NCBI GenBank assembly: GCA_008180335.1
Contig: VTEF01000002.1
Coordinates: 635,648 to 699,647 of the forward strand
Source: Priestia megaterium
GTDB lineage: Bacteria; Bacillota; Bacilli; Bacillales; Bacillaceae_H
Direction: 5' to 3'
DNA: 64,000 nucleotides
Shown in pieces: positions 7,587 through 15,171 of the stretch; position 1 is the stretch's first letter, and every line of letters begins with the position of its first letter. A model generated the notes under the pieces. The model was not told where the DNA came from. It made no database searches and worked only from the letters and a program-made list of their open reading frames with translations. A program made the position numbers and the translations under genes.

Positions 7587-8507
7587 TTATTTATGCACCA
7601 TTCTCTCTTTCCTGTTAGCTTTATGTTGTTCAAAGCTCCAAGTCGATAAAAATGCTTTAGCAGCATCATATCCTGACTGATAAAGAAAATGAAATTCTTC
7701 TTTATTTAATTCAAAATCAGTTGCTGTAATCGTTCCTGTGGGAATTTGAATGGTTCTCTCTTTCGTTTCTTTGTTAATATGTCGTAAATCATGAGCTTGC
7801 ATCATCGTTTTAAAAATGTTTTTGAAAAGGTGAAAGGGAGTTGGAATCACAGCTCCTGCATTGATTGTTTCCTTTACAAACCGAAATCCAAATGTCGGGA
7901 ATTTAGGTTCATCCGTATCAAATAACCAAATTGGAAAGTTACTTAGCAATCCGCCGTCTAAGATGTATGATTTTTTCTTCTTGTTTGATTTCCAAATGAC
8001 TGGCCGATAAAAAAATGGAATGGATGCGCTCATCATAACAGCTGTTGAAATTTTAACATCATGTGCAGACATGCCATAGTGCGGAAGGTCATCTGGAAAA
8101 ATAAGCATTTCACCATTTGAAATATCAGAGGCAATAATCTTTAATTTTTCAGCTGGTAAATCTGCAAATGTATGAATGTTTTTTTCTGAAAGAAGTGAAT
8201 CCATCCAAGCTTCTAAATAATTATTTTTATAAATGCCGAGATGAATAATGAGTTCTAGAAAGCTTCCAATGAACGGGATTCTGTTTAAAAGTGTCTTGCT
8301 TCGAAACTTTGAGTAATCTATTACTTGAAGTTTTTTTCTAATTTCGCTGCTTTTGTAGCCGCTTGCCAGTAAAGCGGCGATGATAGCTCCTGCAGAAGTT
8401 CCAGCGAGTCTTTCCCATTCGACATTATGTTCTTCCATCGCTTGAACTGCTCCAGTAAAAGCAATTCCTCTTACTCCTCCGCCTTCAAATACGCCATCAG
8501 CTTTCAT
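7587..8507 (-). CDS. Patatin-like phospholipase
   Basis: A 306-residue protein of the patatin/RssA-YchK type. It has the oxyanion-hole loop EGGGVRG at residues 8-14, the nucleophile elbow GTSAG with Ser38, and the catalytic Asp183 in the D-G-G motif of LDGGLLSNFP, so the Ser-Asp dyad is complete. Such enzymes cleave acyl esters from membrane lipids. There is no signal peptide, so it is probably cytoplasmic or peripherally bound to the inner membrane. Start ATG at 8507 with RBS AAAGAGGTG. It is a single gene, convergent with lepB. Confidence 0.9.
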   Translation of the reverse strand: MKADGVFEGGGVRGIAFTGAVQAMEEHNVEWERLAGTSAGAIIAALLASGYKSSEIRKKLQVIDYSKFRSKTLLNRIPFIGSFLELIIHLGIYKNNYLEAWMDSLLSEKNIHTFADLPAEKLKIIASDISNGEMLIFPDDLPHYGMSAHDVKISTAVMMSASIPFFYRPVIWKSNKKKKSYILDGGLLSNFPIWLFDTDEPKFPTFGFRFVKETINAGAVIPTPFHLFKNIFKTMMQAHDLRHINKETKERTIQIPTGTITATDFELNKEEFHFLYQSGYDAAKAFLSTWSFEQHKANRKERMVHK

Positions 8508-8819
8508 CTTGCACCTCTTTCTAGCGAACGAAATGGTGTTTTCTCTGCTACATCTTTTATATTCTCATTTTCCTCAGTAAATGCCTTTTACATTTTCTAT
8601 TTTTGTAACGTAGAATACGCCAAAAATAGAAAAATGCTTAACCTCCATATTTATTGACAAGCACAGAGAACAAAGAAAGCAGGAAGCAAAAATTAGTGAA
8701 CAGTCTAGCAAGCGATAGCAATACACGCTCTGCATAAAGAGAAAAGATGTTATAAGCATAGCGGGGGGGGTAAACGGTTCTGAGGTGGGTATGCTAATGA
8801 AAAAAGGTGTGTGCAATCA
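8508..8819. other. Intergenic region with a G8 homopolymer
   Basis: The divergent region between the patatin gene and the oxidoreductase gene holds a run of eight G at 8763-8770, about 50 bases before the oxidoreductase start. Such a run is rare in AT-rich DNA and can slip in length. No other structure is seen. Confidence 0.6.
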
Positions 8820-9920
8820 TTGAATTCTTCTTATGAAAAACTATTTAAGCATTTCAAATTTATTCATGGGATGGAAATGAAAAATCGCCTTGTGATGGGT
8901 CCGTTGCTTACATATGCCTCTCATCAAAACGGAGAGTTATCTGATGCTGATATCAAATTTTATCGTGAACGAATGTCAGGTGTGAGCACTGTTATTTTTG
9001 GTCCAGCATACGTGATGGAAAACGGCAAAATTGCAAACGGGCAATTAGGAATTCACAAGGACAATGTCATCCGCAGACTCCATGAACTTAATCAAATAGC
9101 CCGTAAGATGAAAGTGAAGACGATCTTAAGGTTATCTCATGGAGGGCGATTATGTACAGATTATTTAGCTGATCACCAAGAAGCAATAGGCCCTAGTCAA
9201 CTAGCCCATAGACGAAAAGGAAAAAAGCCTACCGAGATGAATGACCACCATATTTCCCTTGTTTCTCATGCCTTTGCTCGTGCCGCAGAGCGAGCTATTG
9301 AAGCAGGATTTGATGGAATAGAAATTGAAGGAGGGAATGGTCATTTACTGCAACAATTTACGTCTAAACAAGCAAATCACCGTATCGACCGGTTTGGTGG
9401 AGATGTGAAGCAACGTCTATCATTTTCATTGAAAGTTATAAGAGAAGTTTCACAAGTTGTACGAAATAGTGCAAACAAGCCTTTTTTAATTGGCTATGCC
9501 TTAACGCCGGAAGAAAGCGGCTATCAAGGCATCATGATGGAGGACGCAGTGGTATGGATTGATATGTTGATCAATGAAAATGCTGATTATATTCATTTAG
9601 AAGCAGACTCTTTACTTGCTAAATCCAAACGCCATAACGAAGAGGAGGTTTCTCTTGTTCCAGCAATATTAAAGCATGTAAAACATCGAATGCCAATTAT
9701 AAGCGGAGGAAATGTATGTACACCTGCCGAGGCTGAAAAAGCGATTGCGGCAGGTCTAGCTATGGTTACAATTGAATCGGCTCTTATAGCCGATCCTAAG
9801 TGGGTGGAAAAGGTCCGAAAAAATGATGAAGGATCGATAAAGCGAGAAGTGTATGAACCGAAACGGCTTTACATTCCTGAAAAAATGCTGATGAACGAGA
9901 ACGAGCATTTTTTACGCTGA
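8820..9920 (+). CDS. Old yellow enzyme family NADH:flavin oxidoreductase
   Basis: A 366-residue FMN-dependent TIM-barrel oxidoreductase. KNRLVMGP near residue 23 is the family opening, HGGR near residue 104 carries a pyridine/substrate-ligand position, and the pattern DGIEIEGGNGHLLQQF followed by N-H-R-x-D-R-F-G-G-D is the OYE block. The usual I-E-I-H-G-A-N has Glu in place of His and Gly for Ala, which may shift substrate choice. SGGNV near residue 295 is the phosphate-binding strand. It lacks the 4Fe-4S and second flavin domains of 2,4-dienoyl-CoA reductases. I prefer TTG at 8820 because AAAAAGGTG is then 10 bases away and the N-terminus matches relatives (N-S-S-Y-E-K-L-F); a GTG at 8811 touches the ribosome site. 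Confidence 0.85.
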   Translation: MNSSYEKLFKHFKFIHGMEMKNRLVMGPLLTYASHQNGELSDADIKFYRERMSGVSTVIFGPAYVMENGKIANGQLGIHKDNVIRRLHELNQIARKMKVKTILRLSHGGRLCTDYLADHQEAIGPSQLAHRRKGKKPTEMNDHHISLVSHAFARAAERAIEAGFDGIEIEGGNGHLLQQFTSKQANHRIDRFGGDVKQRLSFSLKVIREVSQVVRNSANKPFLIGYALTPEESGYQGIMMEDAVVWIDMLINENADYIHLEADSLLAKSKRHNEEEVSLVPAILKHVKHRMPIISGGNVCTPAEAEKAIAAGLAMVTIESALIADPKWVEKVRKNDEGSIKREVYEPKRLYIPEKMLMNENEHFLR

Positions 9921-9937
9921 AGCAGCGGTTGTTCGAT

Positions 9938-9970
9938 AAAAAAGTTCCTAACTTTAGAAGGCTTTTTTTG
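9938..9970 (+). terminator. Probable terminator after the oxidoreductase gene
   Basis: An imperfect A-rich/T-rich hairpin ending in TTTTTTT. Confidence 0.45.
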
Positions 9971-10100
9971 TTGGAGAAGGAAGATCGATGAAAAATTAAA
10001 AAATGCAAAAATTAAGTTAACAACTAGGAATAGTTAGGGTTGAAATAAAACCATCTTATTAGCATTTGAATATACTATCCTGTATCAAGCAATAGCTGAT

Positions 10101-10142
10101 CGGACAACCGAAGGCTTCTAACAGTTGTTAGAAGTCTTTTTG
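10101..10142 (+). terminator. Terminator hairpin upstream of the TauE/SafE gene (possible attenuator)
   Basis: A perfect stem CTTCTAAC/GTTAGAAG (10115-10122 and 10127-10134) followed by TCTTTTT lies 34 bases before the exporter start. It lies after a TATACT at 10071-10076, but no good -35 is seen. The hairpin resembles the one at 6667-6687 in sequence and setting. It could end an upstream transcript or attenuate the exporter gene. Confidence 0.55.
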
Positions 10143-10175
10143 TCTCTAATCAAAAGAAGAATCAAGGAGGTCACC

Positions 10176-11075
10176 ATGAAAAAGTTTATTATATTTGCAA
10201 TTATCGGATTTTTTGCACAACTTATTGATGGATCATTGGGAATGGCGTACGGAGTAACATCCACCACGTTATTATTAACATTTGGCATTGCGCCAGCTGT
10301 AGCATCTGCGTCTGTTCATCTGGCAGAAGTAGTGACCACAGCCGCATCGGGGGTATCGCATATCAGATTTGGAAATGTTGATAAATCAACCGTTTTGCGC
10401 TTAATTATTCCAGGGTCCATTGGTGCTTTTGCCGGTGCTTGTTTTTTAAGCAATTTACCAGGGGATATGGTTAAGCCTTATGTCTCTGGCTTTTTGTTGC
10501 TGCTTGGCATTTACGTATTATTTCGGTTTTTATTTATTTTTAAAGCAAGCGAAGCAAAAGAAACAAAGTCTTTATCTGCTAAACAATCCATTCCGCTTGG
10601 TTTAATTGCAGGATTTGCAGATGCCACGGGAGGAGGAGGATGGGGACCGATTGCGACTCCTGTATTATTAGCGAAAAAAGGCTTAACTGCACGTAAAGTA
10701 ATTGGTACAGTTGATACGAGTGAATTTGCGATTGCTGTCTCTGCTACATTAGGTTTTATGATTTCGCTGGGGTGGGAGCAAGTAAACTGGTTTTGGGTTG
10801 CCGCCTTAATGCTTGGCGGTATCATCGCAGCACCAATTGCAGCGTGGCTTGTTCGCCTTCTTCCTGCTCATCTATTAGGAGCGTTAGTCGGTGGATTTAT
10901 TATTCTGACTAATGCACGCACGCTTTTACAAATATCAGCGACAACTGTGACACAAATAGTTGTCTATGCTCTTATTTTAATTATATGGGCAGCTGCAATT
11001 ATACTGGCGGTTATTAGAGGTAAAAAAGAGAAAAAAGCGGAAGTTAACCCAAATAGCAAAGTAGTAAATCTTTAG
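10176..11075 (+). CDS. TauE/SafE family membrane exporter
   Basis: A 299-residue polytopic protein with about eight membrane segments in two similar halves. Each half carries the family G-x-x-A-Q-x-x-D-G-S-L-G-M-A-Y-G-like or G-F-A-D-A-T-G-G-G-G-W-G-P motif (near residues 8-26 and 144-158), and the T-x-D-T-S-E-F loop near 182. The family moves sulfite, sulfoacetate or other small organosulfur anions; the substrate here is unknown. The 3' end is basic and cytoplasmic. ATG at 10176 has an ideal AAGGAGGT. It is alone and preceded by a terminator-like hairpin. Confidence 0.85.
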   Translation: MKKFIIFAIIGFFAQLIDGSLGMAYGVTSTTLLLTFGIAPAVASASVHLAEVVTTAASGVSHIRFGNVDKSTVLRLIIPGSIGAFAGACFLSNLPGDMVKPYVSGFLLLLGIYVLFRFLFIFKASEAKETKSLSAKQSIPLGLIAGFADATGGGGWGPIATPVLLAKKGLTARKVIGTVDTSEFAIAVSATLGFMISLGWEQVNWFWVAALMLGGIIAAPIAAWLVRLLPAHLLGALVGGFIILTNARTLLQISATTVTQIVVYALILIIWAAAIILAVIRGKKEKKAEVNPNSKVVNL

Positions 11076-11259
11076 CATTAAAAACTCTAAATTAACTTGT
11101 GCAGGAACAACAATTCATCATCGTAAAAATCTTACTATACCGAGTTTGTAAAATAATTCTACAACAGCCGATTTCATATGGTACAATAAAGTGAAATTTC
11201 AATGAGTGGGAATCATTACTAATTATTCTCTGTCATTAAACGTTATTGTAGAGGTGTGA

Positions 11260-11730
11260 ATGAAGTCTGTGGTTTATTTTATTCTTGTATTAGTAGCAGC
11301 AATTGAAGTGATTACGCTTTGTATAAACCGTCCAGCATTTGCTAATATTCCATCAGTAGAACTCTATATCTTACCGCTATTAATTGTAATAGTTGTCTCA
11401 ATCTTATTATCGAGACGGCCTAATCGCATCATGCGTGTAGCAAAACAAGGGTTTATTACTGTTTCGATTGTCGTACTCGTTTTTGTGCCTGTCATTTATA
11501 CAAAAAACTTACCGCTTTATAGCTATAAGGAAGCAAAGCAGATGATTGCGCAGAGAGAGCAGCTGCTTTTAACGCAATTTCTAGAAAGTGAAAAAGTGTA
11601 TGAAAATGACAGATTGCCGACAAAGCGTCAGTATTTATTTAAAATATCAAGAGGCGAAATGGCGCTTGAATATTCATTTGATCCATATACAGGCGGTTTT
11701 GAGTTAATTACTAACATAAAGCCGGAATAA
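11260..11730 (+). CDS. Membrane protein of unknown function
   Basis: A 156-residue protein with three predicted membrane segments at about residues 4-22, 32-48 and 62-82. An extracytoplasmic C-terminal part (residues 83-156) follows, containing a Y-K-E-A-K-Q-M-I helix and a beta-like end. The shape suggests a small sensor or assembly factor but I recognise no family. GAGGTG is 3-4 bases before the ATG, which is tight. It is a single gene with its own palindromic terminator. Confidence 0.65.
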   Translation: MKSVVYFILVLVAAIEVITLCINRPAFANIPSVELYILPLLIVIVVSILLSRRPNRIMRVAKQGFITVSIVVLVFVPVIYTKNLPLYSYKEAKQMIAQREQLLLTQFLESEKVYENDRLPTKRQYLFKISRGEMALEYSFDPYTGGFELITNIKPE

Positions 11731-11765
11731 AAAAGTTTAGCTGTTAACAGCTAAACTTTTTTATT
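11731..11765 (+). terminator. Perfect palindromic terminator
   Basis: 30 bases of perfect inverted repeat (AAAAGTTTAGCTGTT and its complement) followed by T. Confidence 0.9.
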
Positions 11766-12129
11766 CTGCAACTACTTATTTGCGTTATGGCTATTTATTT
11801 ATATGTTGAAAATTCGATGTGAAGAATTTCGTAAATGCTTCCCATATCCGGTCAAGAAAACCGATGCAGAAAGATAAGCTATTGGTTTAATTAAAAGAGA
11901 AGAGAAAGTGAAAATATTAGAAATGGCAGGCGGCTTTCAAATTCATTCTGTTATACTTGTAGGTATATTGTCAATGGTTTAGCTATTTATCTACTGATAC
12001 AAATTTCATAGAAAATAGTAGTAAGACTGACTTTTTTGGAGAAGTTTTGAAATCATTGAAACTTTTTAGGGGGTACCTCGTATAAATGAATAATAGGTCA
12101 CAAAATTGTCACAAAAAGGAGAAGGTGAA
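11766..12129 (+). other. Intergenic region before the ATP-grasp operon
   Basis: About 360 bases with no supported gene. It presumably holds the operon promoter. I could not identify a clear -35/-10 pair or operator. Confidence 0.4.
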
Positions 12130-12576
12130 ATGGAAGGGTTGTTAGAGTACCGCTTATTAAAAGTGAATGATACATATGTGTCGCTTTATCATTATGAATC
12201 TATTGAATTAGATGAAATTCTTGCGCGCCGAGAATGTGAATTCTTTGTAAAAGAAGGCGTTACGTACAAACAGCGTTCATCTGCGATTGAAGATGATATC
12301 TATATTATCTATGTGGATGAATATGAGTATGCACCAAAGCAAGAGAAAGAAGGTGTAAGCGATTATTTGACAGTGGAGATTCGTGAATTTAATTCGTACC
12401 GTGATTATCCGCTTGTGGAAATAAAGACGTTTGGCACACATTTAGAAGTGCTTTCGTATATTGGAGCTGTGTATACGTATCACAATCAAAAAGAATGGGA
12501 GCGCGACTCGGCAGAAATTGATGAAGATCGTCAAGTATATGTATTGTATGTCCAAGAAACAGGTGTCTCGTATTAA
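12130..12576 (+). CDS. Unrecognised acidic protein, first gene of the ATP-grasp operon
   Basis: A 148-residue, cytoplasmic, acidic and Tyr-rich protein without signal or membrane segment. It looks like alternating beta strands (residues 1-25, 45-60, 75-110, 130-145), with an I-E-L-D-E-I-L-A-R-R-E-C-E helix near 27-39. I do not recognise the family. ATG at 12130 follows AAGGAGAAGGTG; an upstream in-frame TTG at 12106 lies before the ribosome site. It is 12 bases from the lipoprotein gene and so heads a compact operon with the ATP-grasp ligase. By analogy to clusters around YjfC/YgiC it may be an accessory factor of the modification; that is inference. Confidence 0.7.
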   Translation: MEGLLEYRLLKVNDTYVSLYHYESIELDEILARRECEFFVKEGVTYKQRSSAIEDDIYIIYVDEYEYAPKQEKEGVSDYLTVEIREFNSYRDYPLVEIKTFGTHLEVLSYIGAVYTYHNQKEWERDSAEIDEDRQVYVLYVQETGVSY

Positions 12577-12588
12577 GGAGGAAAAGAT

Positions 12589-12882
12589 ATGTCAAAAACG
12601 AAAAAGATGATGGCTGGAGTATTAACAACAGTCATGATGACGTCACTTATTGGCTGTGGTTCTAATAGGCCGCCAGAGCCTGACGATGATTCATGCGGTG
12701 ATTGGGATTGGGATGAAGGTACACAAACTTATTATTGTGATGATTATTCATCGGCTCATGGCAGGTCTTATTATCATGGCGGGAAATACTACAAATCAAA
12801 AAATCTGCTAAGAAGTGACAGTTCATATAAAACGTATAAAGCTGGAATTGGAACAGGTACAAAAGGAGGCTTCGGAGGATAA
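12589..12882 (+). CDS. Small Gly/Tyr-rich lipoprotein ending in Gly-Gly; candidate ligase substrate
   Basis: A 97-residue protein with a lipoprotein signal: charged start, hydrophobic stretch, and lipobox S-L-I-G-C with Cys23 as the lipidation site. The mature part is low-complexity, first acidic (P-E-P-D-D-D, two further Cys), then rich in Tyr, Ser, His and Gly, and it ends in T-K-G-G-F-G-G. In enterobacteria the YgiB/YjfM (DUF1190) lipoproteins, also low-complexity with Ser and Gly, are encoded next to ATP-grasp enzymes YgiC/YjfC. This gene lies 3 bases before such an enzyme, so it is a plausible counterpart and perhaps the peptide acceptor. Sequence homology to DUF1190 is not proven here. 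RBS AAGGAGGAAAAG. Confidence 0.75.
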   Translation: MSKTKKMMAGVLTTVMMTSLIGCGSNRPPEPDDDSCGDWDWDEGTQTYYCDDYSSAHGRSYYHGGKYYKSKNLLRSDSSYKTYKAGIGTGTKGGFGG

Positions 12883-12885
12883 CAG

Positions 12886-14154
12886 ATGCATACCAAACGG
12901 CAACGATTTTATCAATCCATTGATGCGTTTTGGCATGATTTATACGACACAGAATATGCGTTGTATGATGTGAAGCTTGAAACAAAGGAAACCGTTTTTG
13001 CAATTCAACAAGCTGCTAACCGGGTTGGTCATGTTTTTTTTAAAACAGCACAGCTTCTGCGTGCACTTGATGATGAAACCCTATTATCCCTTGGATTCCC
13101 AACTGAAAGCTTGGCATTTATTCGTCTTAAGACAATGGATATGGAAAGTGTGATCTCACGGCTTGATTTTGTCGTTCATGATTCTGAAATTAAACTACTG
13201 GAACTGAACGCTGATACGCCTACATTTATCAAAGAATTGTTTCATGTAAACGGCCGTGTGTGCGATCATTTCAATGTGCAAGATCCGAATGAACAAGAAG
13301 AAAAGCGATTAGCATTTCTTTTACACCGTGCTATTTTTAATGCATATCATTCATTAAAGCAGTCGACTTATCCAAACGTTGTGTTCTCGTCTCATGGAGA
13401 TCACGATGAAGATAAATTGACAACCACTTATTTAATGGAACTTGCTAATGTGCATGCCAAATATGTCCCGCTTCACGAGTTAAAAATTATCGATGAGCCC
13501 ATCTATGAACAAGGAAGATTGGTGACGGAATCTGGTTTGTATGATGCAGATGGTGAAAGAGTTGATGTTTTATATCGTCAAACATACCCAATTGAACATC
13601 TTGTTGAGGATGAAGATCCAGATACACATGAAAAAGTTGGTCAAATGCTAATGAAATTGGTTGAGCAAAACAAACTTGCTATTATTAATCCGCCTTCTGC
13701 ATTTTTACTGCAATCTAAAGCGATTCAAGTCTTAATTTGGGGACTTCATGAAGAAAAACATTCTTTTTTTACTGAAGAAGAACATGATTGGATTCATACA
13801 TATTTCTTACCAACTTATTTAGAAGAAGATACCTTTTGGGAAAAGAAGATATCATATGTGAAGAAGCCATCGTTTGGACGTGAAGGAGATACAGTAGAAA
13901 TTTATCATGGCAATGGAGAAAAAGCAGCAGAAGATATTCATAAAACATATCAAGATGCAATACCTATTTATCAACAGTTTGTTCCATTACCGACAACAGA
14001 GATTACCACAGAAAAAGGCAAAGAACGGGCGCATGTGATGTATGGCTGCTTTTTGCTTAATGGAAAAGCAAGTGCTGTTGGCATACGAGCAGGAAATCAA
14101 ATAACAGATAATGCTTCATATTATTTACCAATTGGTTTACAAAAAGAAAAATGA
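12886..14154 (+). CDS. Glutathionylspermidine-synthase-like ATP-grasp ligase (YgiC/YjfC type)
   Basis: A 422-residue cytoplasmic enzyme of the glutathionylspermidine synthase C-terminal fold. Family features: an N-terminal W-H-D-L-Y-D region, the E-L-N-A-D-T-P-T-F segment near residues 105-113 that contributes a metal/substrate Asn, the internal N-P-P-S-A-F-L-L-Q-S-K near residues 266-276, and the nucleotide-binding K-K-P-S-F-G-R-E-G-D stretch near 325-334. There is no amidase (CHAP) half, as in YgiC and YjfC. ATP-grasp members join a carboxylate to an amine. Because Bacillus normally makes neither glutathione nor glutathionylspermidine, a peptide or protein carboxylate is a more likely substrate; that is inference. 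Gaps of 3 bases upstream and 16 downstream show tight coupling. Confidence 0.88.
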   Translation: MHTKRQRFYQSIDAFWHDLYDTEYALYDVKLETKETVFAIQQAANRVGHVFFKTAQLLRALDDETLLSLGFPTESLAFIRLKTMDMESVISRLDFVVHDSEIKLLELNADTPTFIKELFHVNGRVCDHFNVQDPNEQEEKRLAFLLHRAIFNAYHSLKQSTYPNVVFSSHGDHDEDKLTTTYLMELANVHAKYVPLHELKIIDEPIYEQGRLVTESGLYDADGERVDVLYRQTYPIEHLVEDEDPDTHEKVGQMLMKLVEQNKLAIINPPSAFLLQSKAIQVLIWGLHEEKHSFFTEEEHDWIHTYFLPTYLEEDTFWEKKISYVKKPSFGREGDTVEIYHGNGEKAAEDIHKTYQDAIPIYQQFVPLPTTEITTEKGKERAHVMYGCFLLNGKASAVGIRAGNQITDNASYYLPIGLQKEK

Positions 14155-14170
14155 GAGTGAGGAAAAAATA

Positions 14171-14587
14171 ATGACGGAATGGATTGAGTGGAGTAGTATT
14201 GGAAGTTTTTTAGCACACGTGGGAGTAGGGCTTTTTCTCCTATTTATCGGAATTATACTGTTTGAGCTGACAACAAAGTTTAATGATCGGGAATTAATCC
14301 GCAAAGGAAATGTAGCGGTAGCTTTAAAATTATGGGGAAAAGGAATCGGTTTAGCTATTGTTATTTATACAGTTTGGAGCAATAGTTTTAACTTATTGGA
14401 TGCAACGATTTGGGGGATTGTAGGAATCGTTACACAAATTGCTGCTTATTGGATTATTGAATTTATCATGACACCAAAAACAAATTTAGCTCAAAAGGTT
14501 GAAGAAGGAAATGTTGCAGTCGGGTTTACCTTATTTGCAGCTGCGATCGCTGTCGGCCTAATCGTTGCAGGTAGCTTAACTTATTAA
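14171..14587 (+). CDS. DUF350 family membrane protein (YjfL/UPF0719-like)
   Basis: A 138-residue protein with four predicted membrane segments in two similar halves (about residues 12-32, 50-70, 80-98 and 113-135). Each half contains the family motif of N-V-A-V-A or N-V-A-V-G followed by a Leu/Phe-rich helix (residues 46-54 and 114-122). DUF350 proteins are repeatedly encoded beside YjfC-type ATP-grasp enzymes, and the same pairing is seen here. No transport or enzymatic role is proven. GAGGAAAAAATA precedes the ATG at 14171; longer in-frame starts lie inside the upstream gene. Confidence 0.85.
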   Translation: MTEWIEWSSIGSFLAHVGVGLFLLFIGIILFELTTKFNDRELIRKGNVAVALKLWGKGIGLAIVIYTVWSNSFNLLDATIWGIVGIVTQIAAYWIIEFIMTPKTNLAQKVEEGNVAVGFTLFAAAIAVGLIVAGSLTY

Positions 14588-14628
14588 GTAGTTCTTTATT
14601 TTTAAGCAATTGCTATGGAGGGAGAATA

Positions 14629-14823
14629 ATGGTTAATATCGGAGATGTCATGTTTCAGCTAATATATCTTTTAGCGGTAGTAATTATTCCTGTTACAGTT
14701 ACCTTATTCCTTAAACGTCGGCTAAGACAGAAAATGAAAGCAGAGCAGCAAAAAATTGAAAAATACGACCAAATTATTCAAAATCAAGAAGCCATGATTG
14801 AGATATTAAAAAAACAGCAATAA
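14629..14823 (+). CDS. Small membrane-anchored coiled-coil protein
   Basis: A 64-residue protein with one N-terminal membrane segment (residues 7-27), a basic junction (K-R-R-L-R-Q-K), and a charged helix with heptad-like I/L spacing (residues 36-63) that should lie in the cytoplasm. It is 41 bases after the DUF350 gene, has a GAGGGAGAAT ribosome site, and is followed by a terminator, so it is probably the last gene of the ATP-grasp operon. I do not recognise a family. Confidence 0.7.
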   Translation: MVNIGDVMFQLIYLLAVVIIPVTVTLFLKRRLRQKMKAEQQKIEKYDQIIQNQEAMIEILKKQQ

Positions 14824-14827
14824 CGCA

Positions 14828-14861
14828 AGGCGATTCCAGCTTAAGGGGAATCGCTTTTTTT
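14828..14861 (+). terminator. Terminator of the ATP-grasp operon
   Basis: Stem GCGATTCC/GGAATCGC followed by seven T. It overlaps the 3' end of the opposite-strand small gene at 14841-14993. Confidence 0.85.
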
Positions 14862-14993
14862 CTGTACGTTTTGCTCATTGTTTTCATTTATTAATAAAAG
14901 ACGTGTATTCTCACGATCTGCACGGACAATTCTTTGCTGAGTGTAAAGCGGAATGACAAAGAGCAAAATAAATAAAAATAAGTAATTCATCAT
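14841..14993 (-). CDS. 50-residue membrane protein, antisense end in the operon terminator
   Basis: ATG at 14993 (or the next codon, 14990) follows an excellent GGAGGTTACT. The frame reads MMNYLFLFILLFVIPLYTQQ, one membrane segment, then a charged helix R-I-V-R-A-D-R-E-N-T-R and a hydrophilic tail. The layout (one helix, then a basic/charged tail) mirrors the 64-residue protein encoded head-on. The last codons lie inside the terminator hairpin of the opposite operon. Too short for usual gene callers, but the ribosome site and composition support it. Confidence 0.65.
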   Translation of the reverse strand: MMNYLFLFILLFVIPLYTQQRIVRADRENTRLLLINENNEQNVQKKSDSP

Positions 14994-15171
14994 AGTAACC
15001 TCCAATCGTTCAAATGCTTATTACTAGTATGCGAATGTTAGTAAAAAAAATTCAGTATTTAATGGACAAATTGGTGGAATTTGCTTACTATGCATCGAAT
15101 AGATTCTGCTTGAAAACAAAAACTAACGTCAGCCTTTTGGAATGCTAAACGAAATGAAGGAGAGTTACACG

